A DNA stretch of 13,665 nt, taken from positions 67,788-81,452 of the forward strand of contig PBJS01000002.1 in NCBI GenBank assembly GCA_002721165.1, given 5' to 3'. The DNA comes from Legionellales bacterium. Its GTDB lineage: Bacteria; Pseudomonadota; Gammaproteobacteria; Eutrophobiales; Eutrophobiaceae. How positions within the stretch are numbered: the first letter of the stretch is position 1; every line of letters starts with the position of its first letter. The translations under genes were made by a program, and so were the position numbers. Below, piece after piece: positions 1 to 7,365 of this stretch. The notes below the pieces were generated by a model. It had not been told where the DNA came from and did no database searches. It worked only from the letters and a program-made list of their open reading frames with translations.

Positions 1-2189
1 GTTTGTAAACCACCACGTAATGCTGCAAGCAATTTTTCTTTTAACCCACCAATCGGTAAGACTTCGCCTCTAAGAGTAATCTCGCCTGTCATTGCAACAT
101 TGGATCTAACAGGTATACCACATAACGCCGATACCATTGCTGTACACATAGCGACGCCAGCGCTTGGGCCGTCCTTTGGTGTTGCACCTTCAGGTACATG
201 AATGTGAAAATCATGCTCTTTGTAAAATTCATGCTCTATCCCCAAAAGCTCACTGCGACTTCTGACAACAGTCATCGCGGCCTCTATTGATTCTTGCATA
301 ACATCCCCTAATTTCCCTGTCCGAGTAATCTTACCTTTACCATCAACAATCGCAGCTTCAATGGTTAATAATTCACCACCAACCTCAGTCCAAGCAAGCC
401 CTGTAACTTGCCCGACTCTATTCTCCTCTTCCATCATTCCGTATCGATATTGTTTAACACCCAATAGCGATTCTAGTTTCTTAGGAGTAACAATATACTT
501 TTTATTTATAGGTTTAAGTAAAATACGTTTTACAATTTTTCTACATATATTTGCTACTTCACGATCTAAGTTACGAACCCCAGCTTCACGAGTGTAATAT
601 CGAATAATATCGCGTATCGTATTATCTCGTATTGTTATCTCATCCTTTTTCAATCCATTTTGTTCTAATTGTTTTTTAATGAGGTATTTTTTAGCGATAT
701 TCACTTTTTCATCTTCGGTGTAGCCAGATAAGCGAATAACTTCCATTCGATCCAGCAAAGGAGGAGGAATATTTAAGCTATTAGCGGTCGTTACAAACAT
801 AACTTCAGATAAATCGTAGTCAACTTCCATGTAATGGTCATTAAACGAATGATTTTGCTCTGGATCTAATACTTCAAGTAATGCAGAGGCTGGATCGCCA
901 CGAAAATCCATCGCCATTTTATCGATTTCATCTAAAAGAAATAGTGGATTTTTTTTGCCAATTTTTGACATTCCCTGAATAATTTTCCCAGGCATTGAGC
1001 CAATGTATGTACGTCTATGCCCACGTATTTCAGCCTCATCACGAATCCCCCCAAGAGACATTCGGGCAAACTCACGGTTTGTTGCCCGCGCGATTGAACG
1101 TCCAAGCGAAGTTTTACCAACACCCGGCGGACCTACAAGGCACAAGATAGGCCCTTTCATTTTCTTAACACGCTGCTGTACCGCAAGATACTCTAGAATG
1201 CGTTCTTTAACTTTTTCAAGCCCATAATGATCCGCCTCAAGGATTTCTTCTGCCTTTACTATGTCTTTAGAAACCTTGCTACGTTTTTTCCATGGAACGT
1301 TAACTAACCAATCTATGTAGTTACGGACAACTGTTGCCTCAGCCGACATAGGTGACATCATTTTCAATTTGTTTAATTCTGACTCGGCTTTTCCTTTAGC
1401 TTCTTTATGCATTCCTACTTTTTGAATCTTATTTGCAAGATCGTCAATTTCGTTAGGAGCGTCCTCCATATCACCTAATTCATTTTGTATTGCCTTCATC
1501 TGTTCATTCAAATAATACTCACGTTGACTCTTTTCCATTTGATTCTTGACTCTACCGCGAATTTTTTTCTCTACCTGTAATAAATCAATTTCTGATTCCA
1601 TTAATTGAATCAAATACTCTAATCGTTCTTTAATATCGATAATGCCTAAGACTTGTTGCTTTTCTTCAATTTTCACTGACATGTGAGCAGCAATTGTGTC
1701 AGCTAAGCGACTAGAATCATCGATGCTAACAAGTGAAGATATAATTTCTGGGGGGACTTTTTTATTCAACTTCACATATTGTTCAAATTGGTTTATTGCT
1801 GAACGTATGTGTACATCCATATCATATTCATCTGCAACACTTGCCTCTAATAACTGAGCATCCGCCACGCACATGCCGTCTGTTTCTTTGTAATTTGATA
1901 CTGATGCTCTCGATGTTCCTTCGACAAGAACTTTGATGGTGCCGTCTGGTAGTTTTAGTAATTGAAGAATATTTGCCATTGTCCCTACATCGTAGGTTTC
2001 ATTTTCACCAGGATCATCATCAGTTGGACTTTTCTGTGCGATAAGTAATATCTGCTTGTTGCCCTCCATTGCTTTATCGAGAGCTTTTATTGATTTTTCA
2101 CGTCCTACAAAAAGTGGTATTACCATGTGCGGATACACAACGACATCACGTAGCGGCAATACTGGTAGTGTTTGTGTTTCAACTGACAT
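1..2189 (-). CDS. lon: ATP-dependent protease Lon (3' end cut by window edge)
   Basis: Lon is a cytoplasmic AAA+ serine protease that unfolds and degrades damaged and regulatory proteins. About 729 codons are present against 784 in E. coli, so the last 50-60 or so residues lie off the left edge. The N-terminal substrate-binding domain opens with LPVLPLRDVVVYPHM. The Walker A motif GPPGVGKT is at 1110-1133 (Lys359) and the Walker B stretch LFLLDEIDKM follows near 925. The protease domain shows PKDGPSAG with nucleophile Ser676 (codon 162-164) and GGLKEK with dyad Lys719 (codon 33-35), so both catalytic residues are visible. The ATG at 2187-2189 is chosen because an in-frame TAG lies three codons upstream. 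Its own Shine-Dalgarno sequence is poor, and a short frame with a strong one overlaps the start. It is the last gene of the tig-clpP-clpX-lon cluster, 145 bases after clpX. Confidence 0.98.
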   Translation of the reverse strand, partial: MSVETQTLPVLPLRDVVVYPHMVIPLFVGREKSIKALDKAMEGNKQILLIAQKSPTDDDPGENETYDVGTMANILQLLKLPDGTIKVLVEGTSRASVSNYKETDGMCVADAQLLEASVADEYDMDVHIRSAINQFEQYVKLNKKVPPEIISSLVSIDDSSRLADTIAAHMSVKIEEKQQVLGIIDIKERLEYLIQLMESEIDLLQVEKKIRGRVKNQMEKSQREYYLNEQMKAIQNELGDMEDAPNEIDDLANKIQKVGMHKEAKGKAESELNKLKMMSPMSAEATVVRNYIDWLVNVPWKKRSKVSKDIVKAEEILEADHYGLEKVKERILEYLAVQQRVKKMKGPILCLVGPPGVGKTSLGRSIARATNREFARMSLGGIRDEAEIRGHRRTYIGSMPGKIIQGMSKIGKKNPLFLLDEIDKMAMDFRGDPASALLEVLDPEQNHSFNDHYMEVDYDLSEVMFVTTANSLNIPPPLLDRMEVIRLSGYTEDEKVNIAKKYLIKKQLEQNGLKKDEITIRDNTIRDIIRYYTREAGVRNLDREVANICRKIVKRILLKPINKKYIVTPKKLESLLGVKQYRYGMMEEENRVGQVTGLAWTEVGGELLTIEAAIVDGKGKITRTGKLGDVMQESIEAAMTVVRSRSELLGIEHEFYKEHDFHIHVPEGATPKDGPSAGVAMCTAMVSALCGIPVRSNVAMTGEITLRGEVLPIGGLKEKLLAALRGGLQ

Positions 2190-2244
2190 AATTGTCTAAT
2201 TCTAATAGAAAATTAAGGTTCTCAACATTTATAAGAGTTCGCAT
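2179..2244 (-). CDS. Possible 21-residue leader peptide overlapping the lon start
   Basis: The frame begins with ATG at 2242-2244 and ends with TGA at 2179-2181. The stop lies inside lon, so the two frames overlap by 11 bases, with lon shifted +1. The peptide begins MRTLINVENL and ends LELDNYVS, with five leucines in 21 residues. A perfect AGGAGGT lies just upstream, whereas the lon ATG has only weak purine-rich sequence before it. The inference is a translated leader whose terminating ribosomes restart on lon (translational coupling). I know of no family for the peptide. Alternatives are a chance frame, or a one-base error that would join it to lon as an N-terminal extension; known Lon proteins start near the lon ATG used here, which argues against the latter. 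Confidence 0.45.
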   Translation of the reverse strand: MRTLINVENLNFLLELDNYVS

Positions 2245-2247
2245 ATT

Positions 2248-2254
2248 ACCTCCT
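2248..2254 (-). promoter_or_regulatory. Strong Shine-Dalgarno sequence upstream of lon
   Basis: The minus strand reads AGGAGGT followed closely by the ATG of the short frame, with four bases between AGGAGG and ATG. It is the best ribosome-binding site I found in the window. It lies 59 bases from the lon ATG, too far to serve lon directly. It therefore points to initiation at the short overlapping frame. Confidence 0.65.
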
Positions 2255-2334
2255 AATATTGTAGCCAAACTAACTTTTTTCAATAGCACTGGCAAAGATA
2301 ATCTTGCTTATATGCCGATAATAATAAATACAAT

Positions 2335-3615
2335 CTATTCTGTGGCTACCTTTTGTATGTCTGACGTCTCGTAAATCAACAAAGGATCGGTGCCATTATT
2401 AATAACTCCCTCGTCAATAACGACTTTAACAATATCCTCGCTTGACGGTAAATCATACATAGTATCGAGTAAGATATTCTCCATGATTGAACGCAACCCT
2501 CTTGCTCCGGTTTTACGTTCCATTGACTTCTTAGCGACAGCCTTTAGTGCGTCATCACGAAATTCTAACTCGCAGCCCTCCATTTCAAATAAATGAACAT
2601 ACTGTTTTGTTATTGCATTTTTTGGCTCAACTAAAATTTTGACGAGCTGGTCCTCATCAAGTTCATCAAGTGTCGCAGCGACGGGAAGCCTACCGACAAA
2701 CTCTGGTATTAGGCCATATTTTATCAAATCTTCTGGTTCTACACCTTGTAATAGTTCGCTAATACTTTTTCTGTCGTTTTGACTTTTTACTTCTGCCGAA
2801 AATCCTATGCCTCCCTTTTCGGATCGTTCTAAAATAATTTTATCAAGGCCGGCAAACGCTCCGCCGCAAATAAATAATATATTCGAAGTATCGACAGGCA
2901 AAAATTCTTGCTGAGGATGTTTACGGCCTCCTTGAGGCGGTACAGAAGCAATTGTGCCTTCTATTAATTTTAATAGTGCTTGTTGTACCCCTTCTCCCGA
3001 AACATCCCGGGTTATTGAAGGATTATCTGATTTACGTGAGATCTTATCTATTTCATCAATATAAACAATCCCTGTCTGCGCCCTATCAACATCGTAATCA
3101 CATTTTTGAAGTAATTTCTGAATAATATTTTCGACATCTTCGCCAACATAACCTGCTTCGGTTAGGGTAGTTGCATCTGTAATTGTAAAAGGAACGTTAA
3201 GTAATCGTGCCATTGTTTCTGCTAACAATGTTTTACCGCTTCCTGTTGGGCCAATTAAAAGCACATTGCTCTTTGATAACTCAACATCTGAATTCTTTAT
3301 GCCCTGCTCTAAACGTTTGTAGTGATTGTAGACTGCAACAGAAAGAATTTTCTTCGCTTTATTTTGACCTATAACATATTCATCGAGAATCATATTAATT
3401 TCTTTTGGTGTAGGTAGAGATCTGATATCTCCAGTTCCTGTTTTCTCAAGAGCTTCTTCTTCTATAATGTCGTTGCATAGAGCTACACATTCATCACAAA
3501 TAAAAACTGATGGGCCAGCTATCAACTTACGAACTTCATGCTGACTTTTTCCGCAAAAAGAACAATAGAGCAATCGCTCTCCATCGCCATTTTTACCTTG
3601 ATTCTTATCAGTCAT
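2335..3615 (-). CDS. clpX: ATP-dependent Clp protease ATP-binding subunit ClpX
   Basis: ClpX is the AAA+ unfoldase that recognises tagged substrates and feeds them into ClpP. At 426 residues it is near the E. coli length (424). The N-terminal zinc-binding domain has Cys18, Cys21, Cys40 and Cys43. Walker A is GPTGSGKT at 122-129 and Walker B is VYIDEIDK near 184-191. The pore-1 loop GYVG is at 155-158 and an RKH pore motif follows in GGRKHPQQ. The GGIGF segment is the loop that docks on ClpP, and GARGLRS is the sensor-2 region. All key motifs are intact, so it should be fully active with the adjacent ClpP. The start is the ATG at 3613-3615, preceded by a GAGGTAGG stretch. It lies 82 bases after clpP. 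Confidence 0.99.
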   Translation of the reverse strand: MTDKNQGKNGDGERLLYCSFCGKSQHEVRKLIAGPSVFICDECVALCNDIIEEEALEKTGTGDIRSLPTPKEINMILDEYVIGQNKAKKILSVAVYNHYKRLEQGIKNSDVELSKSNVLLIGPTGSGKTLLAETMARLLNVPFTITDATTLTEAGYVGEDVENIIQKLLQKCDYDVDRAQTGIVYIDEIDKISRKSDNPSITRDVSGEGVQQALLKLIEGTIASVPPQGGRKHPQQEFLPVDTSNILFICGGAFAGLDKIILERSEKGGIGFSAEVKSQNDRKSISELLQGVEPEDLIKYGLIPEFVGRLPVAATLDELDEDQLVKILVEPKNAITKQYVHLFEMEGCELEFRDDALKAVAKKSMERKTGARGLRSIMENILLDTMYDLPSSEDIVKVVIDEGVINNGTDPLLIYETSDIQKVATE

Positions 3616-3697
3616 AGAGTACCTACCTCAGTAAGATTTAATTTTCAATATCTGCCTTTTTAGTATGTATAATAGTATTACGTCAAGTAAATTTTAG

Positions 3698-4321
3698 TTA
3701 ATCTTTTGTTTCATTTGCTCTTTCATCTAGAACTGCATCAATTAATCCGTATTCTTTTGCTTCATTCGCGCTCATAAAATTATCACGTTCTGTATCATTC
3801 TTTATTGTTTCGAGTGATTGCCCGGTATGTTCAGAAAAAATTCTATTTAGGCGTTCACGTGCTTGTAATATTTCGCGTGCGTGAATATCAATGTCTGATG
3901 CTTGGCCTTGAAACCCACCTAACGGTTGGTGAATCATGACACGAGAGTGAGGTAAACAGTAACGTTTGCTTTTTTCTCCGCCAGCAAGTAATAGTGCACC
4001 CATACTCGCAGCCTGCCCGACACACATTGTACTAACACCAGGTTTTATAAATTGCATCGTATCATAAATAGCTAGACCTGCTGAGACAGATCCACCAGGT
4101 GAATTGATATATAGATTGATATCTTTATCAGGATTTTCTGATTCGAGATATAATAATTGCGCAATAATTAAATTAGCAACATTGTCTTCGACAGGGCCAA
4201 CCAAGAAAATAACACGCTCTTTTAAAAGGCGTGAGTAGATATCATAAGCTCTCTCACCTCTCGATGTTTGCTCAACAACCATTGGCACTAAATTGAGTGC
4301 TTTTATGTGGTTTTTATCCAT
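3698..4321 (-). CDS. clpP: ATP-dependent Clp protease proteolytic subunit ClpP
   Basis: ClpP is the serine peptidase that forms the tetradecameric chamber served by ClpX. The 207 residues match the E. coli precursor (207). The catalytic triad is Ser106 in GQAASMGA, His131 in VMIHQPLGG, and Asp180 in TERDNFMS, each five below E. coli precursor numbering. The short N-terminal segment before LVPMVVEQTSRGERAYD is probably a propeptide removed by self-processing, as in E. coli. The start is the ATG at 4319-4321, 32 bases after the tig stop. Its ribosome-binding site is weak (AAGA), so coupling to tig translation is possible. It is probably co-transcribed with tig and clpX. Confidence 0.99.
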   Translation of the reverse strand: MDKNHIKALNLVPMVVEQTSRGERAYDIYSRLLKERVIFLVGPVEDNVANLIIAQLLYLESENPDKDINLYINSPGGSVSAGLAIYDTMQFIKPGVSTMCVGQAASMGALLLAGGEKSKRYCLPHSRVMIHQPLGGFQGQASDIDIHAREILQARERLNRIFSEHTGQSLETIKNDTERDNFMSANEAKEYGLIDAVLDERANETKD

Positions 4322-4353
4322 AATTATTGTCTTTTTTAAAAATTATTTTTGTC

Positions 4354-5670
4354 CTATGTAACAGTCTGCCCTTTATTCATAATTTCGTCAAAAGTACAGG
4401 GTTTATCGGTAACCTTCGCTTGCTCCATAACCCAATCAATAACATTATCCTCTAGTGAGAGTGTTTCCACTTCTGCCAAGTTTTTCTCGTCAGAATAGTA
4501 CCAATTAATAACTGCTTGTGGATCTTCATAACCAGAGGCCGCATGCTCAACCATCTCGCGAACTTTCTTTGGGTCTGCTTTCAGATCGTTTTGTTTAATG
4601 ATTTCAGCAAGAATTAATTGTAGTGAGACACGTTTCTTAGCCTGTTCTTCGATAATTGCATTACTCGCTGATTTAATTTTTTCTGCATCACCACCTTGTT
4701 GTTGAATATTCTTTTCTAATTCGCTCATCAGACGCTCACTTTCGCCTGTAACAAGTGATTGAGGCAATTCAATTTTATTCACATCAAATAGCCTATCAAG
4801 TACTATATCTTTAAGCTGCCGTTGCAATGTCAATCGGACCTCTCGCTCCATATTCTTCTTAATTTCAATTCGTAACGCCTCTGCATTTCCTTTTTTAATT
4901 CCAAGTTTTTCTATAAAATCTTTATCAATATCCGGAAGCTTAGTTTCGTTTACACTATTAACTATTACTTTGAATTCAACTGGCTTACCTTTCAATTCCT
5001 CTTTGCCATAATCCTTTGGAAATTTTAATTTAAGCAAGACTTCTTCCGCTGCTGATTTACCAACTAATCCGTCTTCAAAACCATCTATAAAACTTTTTGT
5101 ACCTAATTCAAGATTGTAATTTTCAGCCTTACCCCCTTCGAAAGGTTCATTATCGATAAAACCCTCAAAATTTACATTAACAACATCGCCTTGTTTTGCA
5201 GGTCTTTCTGCAACCTCTAATTTACCATGTTGTTTACGTAATTTTTCAATCATCGCGTCCATATCATCTTCAGATATTTCGCAGATAGGTTTTTCAAACT
5301 TTAATTTATCGACAGGCTTAAGTTTAATTTCGGGGTATACTTCAAAGGTTGCTGTGTAAGAAAGTGCTTTACCAGCAGAAGCATCAACCTTTTCAATTTG
5401 TGGTTGACCTGCAGGCTTTAACTTTTCCTGATTTATTGCTTCAAATAATGTTGTCCGGACTAATTCACCCACAACCTCATTTCTTACCTGCTCTCCGTAA
5501 CGTCCGTCGATAACTTTCAATGGGACTTTACCTGGACGAAAGCCCTGCACTTTAGTTGTTTTTGTCATCTTTTGTAGGCGTTCACTTACCGCTGTGGTGA
5601 TCCTTGTTTCAGGCACCTCAACATGAACTTTGCGTTCAAGAGAACTTGTATTTTCAACTGACACTTGCAT
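4354..5670 (-). CDS. tig: Trigger factor, ribosome-associated chaperone and prolyl isomerase
   Basis: Trigger factor binds near the ribosomal exit tunnel and shields nascent chains. It has 438 residues against 432 in E. coli. The ribosome-docking signature GFRPGKVP lies at 43-50, the same position as in E. coli (GFRKGKVP). The FKBP-type isomerase domain follows at roughly 155-245 (GDVVNVNFEGFIDNEPFEGG and SFIDGFEDGLVG). The remainder is the helical C-terminal chaperone domain. The start is the ATG at 5668-5670. A GAGGA lies about 12 bases upstream, a rather long spacing. It is the first gene of the protease cluster, so a promoter is expected between it and the tRNA, but I could not pick one convincingly. 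Confidence 0.98.
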   Translation of the reverse strand: MQVSVENTSSLERKVHVEVPETRITTAVSERLQKMTKTTKVQGFRPGKVPLKVIDGRYGEQVRNEVVGELVRTTLFEAINQEKLKPAGQPQIEKVDASAGKALSYTATFEVYPEIKLKPVDKLKFEKPICEISEDDMDAMIEKLRKQHGKLEVAERPAKQGDVVNVNFEGFIDNEPFEGGKAENYNLELGTKSFIDGFEDGLVGKSAAEEVLLKLKFPKDYGKEELKGKPVEFKVIVNSVNETKLPDIDKDFIEKLGIKKGNAEALRIEIKKNMEREVRLTLQRQLKDIVLDRLFDVNKIELPQSLVTGESERLMSELEKNIQQQGGDAEKIKSASNAIIEEQAKKRVSLQLILAEIIKQNDLKADPKKVREMVEHAASGYEDPQAVINWYYSDEKNLAEVETLSLEDNVIDWVMEQAKVTDKPCTFDEIMNKGQTVT

Positions 5671-5737
5671 ATATTATTAGATTCCTCAGTTAAACTAATA
5701 AAATCAGTTATTTGTAATTGTAACCTAGATTTAACAT

Positions 5738-5756
5738 AAAAAAAATCCGATTTTTT
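5738..5756 (-). terminator. AT-only hairpin with T run, possible terminator after tRNA-Leu
   Basis: On the minus strand a run of A's plus T is followed by CGG and then A with eight T's. This gives a seven-pair A/T stem with a three-base loop and a trailing T run, downstream of the tRNA and upstream of tig. The stem has no G-C pairs, so it would be a weak terminator. The T run alone may help release. Confidence 0.25.
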
Positions 5757-5812
5757 GGCTCGCTAAGTTATACTCTAATTCACCAAAAAAAGGACGCTTA
5801 TACCTTATTTTA

Positions 5813-5898
<86 letters not shown>

Positions 5899-5955
5899 TG
5901 GGATTTATTTAGAAGTTTAAAACTTTTGATAATCTATTAAAAATACAATCTACTT

Positions 5956-6240
5956 TTAAAAACACGTTTCTGCAAATGATTTGCAAACCCGTCTGCATTT
6001 TCTATTTGCTCCTGCTCCGGTAGCAGAAGGATTGATATTGAGAATGCATTCTTCTCCCCACTGACTGCATATCGTAATGCATTGTTTTTCTTCTGCTGTA
6101 TTGTTATAGCCCTCGGGTAATAATAATTCACCATCTAAAGGTTTGAGATTTTCTCTGGGTATCTCCTCTGATGAAAGTGGGTAAATAAAACATAACAAAA
6201 GAGTCATTGAAAAAAGAAATTTTATATTAAATTTATTCAT
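5956..6240 (-). CDS. Small exported protein with twin CX3CX6C motifs, function unknown
   Basis: I do not recognise a named family. The N-terminus has basic residues, a hydrophobic run (FLFSMTLLLCFIYPLSS) and a likely signal-peptidase site, so the protein is probably exported. The mature part has exactly six cysteines, at 54, 58, 65 and 82, 86, 93, giving two identically spaced CX3CX6C motifs. An aromatic residue (Trp61/Phe89) and a glutamate (Glu63/Glu91) also match between them. This suggests an internal duplication or a helical hairpin held by disulfides. I use the ATG at 6238-6240; a GTG immediately upstream (6241-6243) would add one residue. Neither has a good ribosome-binding site. It lies 59 bases after an exported glutaredoxin-like gene on the same strand, so the two may be co-transcribed and the neighbour may act on its disulfides (inference). 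Confidence 0.8.
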   Translation of the reverse strand: MNKFNIKFLFSMTLLLCFIYPLSSEEIPRENLKPLDGELLLPEGYNNTAEEKQCITICSQWGEECILNINPSATGAGANRKCRRVCKSFAETCF

Positions 6241-6299
6241 CACTTGGTAATATTTTTGTATTCAATTTAAAAATAATCAGCTTTATATAGTCATAAAAA

Positions 6300-6749
6300 C
6301 TATTCTGGTGAGAGAATACTATCCAAAATAGCCCCAATTTTTTCACGATTGTAGCCTGAAACAATTTCTTCCCCGATAATTGTGACAGGTACACTTAGTT
6401 TGCCAGTTTTTTTAGTAAGCTCCTGTTGCAATTCAATATCTTTACTAACATCTTTTTCACTATAAGAAATGTCACGACTTTTTAAATAAATTGCGACTTC
6501 TTCACAAGTCACACAATCCGGTATTGAGTATAAAACGACATTTAAATTACTTAAGCTTATTTCCCTGGATGCGTCCTTGCCCACGCTTATTTTCTTTTTT
6601 TCAACTAGTTGTGTTCCGGGAGGACATCTTTTTTGAAATGATTGATTACCGTCACTATCCTCACAAAGGACAATATCAACTGCCGAGAAAGCTGACTGGC
6701 ATAACATGCAAATTAATATAAATAAGGTATATCTTATTGTTACAACCAT
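6300..6749 (-). CDS. Exported glutaredoxin-like protein with DUF4124-like N-terminus
   Basis: The 149 residues begin with a signal peptide (hydrophobic 5-20, likely cleavage after AFSA). A short segment with Cys29 and Cys42 (DIVLCEDSDGNQSF and KRCPPGT) resembles the DUF4124 pattern with an added cysteine pair. From about residue 70 there is a glutaredoxin/thioredoxin-fold domain. Its VVLYSIPDC strand leads into the redox pair Cys79-Val-Thr-Cys82 (6504-6515), a cis-proline motif SVPVT (Pro121), and a GYN turn near 132-134. Both active-site cysteines are present, so thiol-disulfide chemistry outside the cytoplasm is plausible. The substrate is unknown. The ATG at 6747-6749 has a modest AGGTTGA upstream. 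It is divergent from the DUF4124 gene and precedes the cysteine-rich gene. Confidence 0.85.
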   Translation of the reverse strand: MVVTIRYTLFILICMLCQSAFSAVDIVLCEDSDGNQSFQKRCPPGTQLVEKKKISVGKDASREISLSNLNVVLYSIPDCVTCEEVAIYLKSRDISYSEKDVSKDIELQQELTKKTGKLSVPVTIIGEEIVSGYNREKIGAILDSILSPE

Positions 6750-6886
6750 AATTATTTCAACCTATTCAAAAAAACATAATATTACTACTTTGACATTGAA
6801 AATAACCAAGAGTTTTGCTTCATTGGCGACAAATATAGTACTAAAATCATATACCAAAACGGGCAGAATATGGAGTTTAATCTATT
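6750..6886. promoter_or_regulatory. Divergent promoter region between two exported-protein genes
   Basis: This 137-base AT-rich gap separates two genes that point away from each other, so it must hold at least one promoter for each, barring distant starts. On the plus strand a perfect -35 box TTGACA occurs near 6790, but no convincing -10 box sits at the right distance. I therefore do not name exact boxes. GGAG at 6872-6875 is the probable ribosome-binding site for the TTG-started gene. Confidence 0.5.
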
Positions 6887-7357
6887 TTGAGTATAAAAAT
6901 AACACGTCTTATAGGCTATCACTTGTCTATTCTTGTATTAAGCTCAATTGCTTTATCGGTTTCGGCTGAAATATATAAATGGGTCGATGATGAAGGGAAT
7001 ATTCACTATGGAGAAAAACCACCAAGTGTAAATACTAAAGAGAAAGTTAAGACTATAAAAATTCGAGATAATGTAGACACGCAGCGTGCGGCTGAAGCTC
7101 TTAACAAAAAATCAAAATCGCTCAATGATCGTAGTGAAGAACGAAAAAAAGAAAAAACAGACGCCCTTAATGAAAAAAAAGAACTAGAAGAAAACATAAT
7201 GCGCTGTGAGCAAGCAAAAAAACAGCTAGCCAATTACCAACATCCAAAAGTAAATGTTAAAGAATCAGATGGTACGTATCGTGCGCTTGGTGAAGAAGAG
7301 AGACAAGCAGGATTGAAAAAAAGTGAAGAGTTAGTTAAAAAAGCGTGTAGTTATTAA
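6887..7357 (+). CDS. Exported DUF4124 protein with coiled-coil C-terminal part
   Basis: The 156 residues start with a signal peptide ending LSVSA. The DUF4124 signature EIYKWVDDEGNIHYGEKPP follows at the mature N-terminus. The middle, about 60-115, is rich in Lys and Glu with repeating charges and is probably a coiled coil. Two cysteines occur in the mature part, one in MRCEQAKK and one near the end (KACSY). DUF4124 marks many periplasmic proteins of Gammaproteobacteria with no agreed function. The start must be the TTG at 6887-6889: an in-frame TAA lies just upstream at 6878-6880, no ATG or GTG lies between, and the signal peptide begins right there. The 3' end converges on the next gene with an 8-base gap and no obvious terminator. 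Confidence 0.85.
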   Translation: MSIKITRLIGYHLSILVLSSIALSVSAEIYKWVDDEGNIHYGEKPPSVNTKEKVKTIKIRDNVDTQRAAEALNKKSKSLNDRSEERKKEKTDALNEKKELEENIMRCEQAKKQLANYQHPKVNVKESDGTYRALGEEERQAGLKKSEELVKKACSY

Positions 7358-7365
7358 AGTATAAC

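Noticed and set aside
2285..2308. GCAAAG/CTTGC hairpin in the clpX-lon gap
   Set aside because: The stem has a bulge and no T run follows on either strand, so it does not look like a terminator.
2306..2334. Possible lon promoter in the clpX-lon gap (TTGTAT with TATAAG, 15-base spacing)
   Set aside because: The -35 box matches poorly and the spacing is short; a heat-shock sigma-32 pattern was also not found.
3616..3697. Possible internal promoter before clpX (TTGACG on the minus strand near 3680)
   Set aside because: No good -10 box at 16-18 bases. An internal clpX promoter is plausible from other species but not supported here.
5751..5790. TTTTTTGG and CCAAAAAA arms 24 bases apart between tig and the tRNA
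   Set aside because: Low-complexity homopolymer arms with a long spacer; a stable structure is unlikely.
5913..5925. AAGTTT-A-AAACTT inverted repeat upstream of the tRNA
   Set aside because: Short and purely AT-rich apart from two G/C pairs; likely to arise by chance in this composition, with no clear operator context.
6706..6969. Plus-strand 87-codon open frame spanning the divergent promoter region
   Set aside because: It overlaps two well-supported genes, its protein is low-complexity AT-driven sequence, and it has no ribosome-binding site or family pattern.
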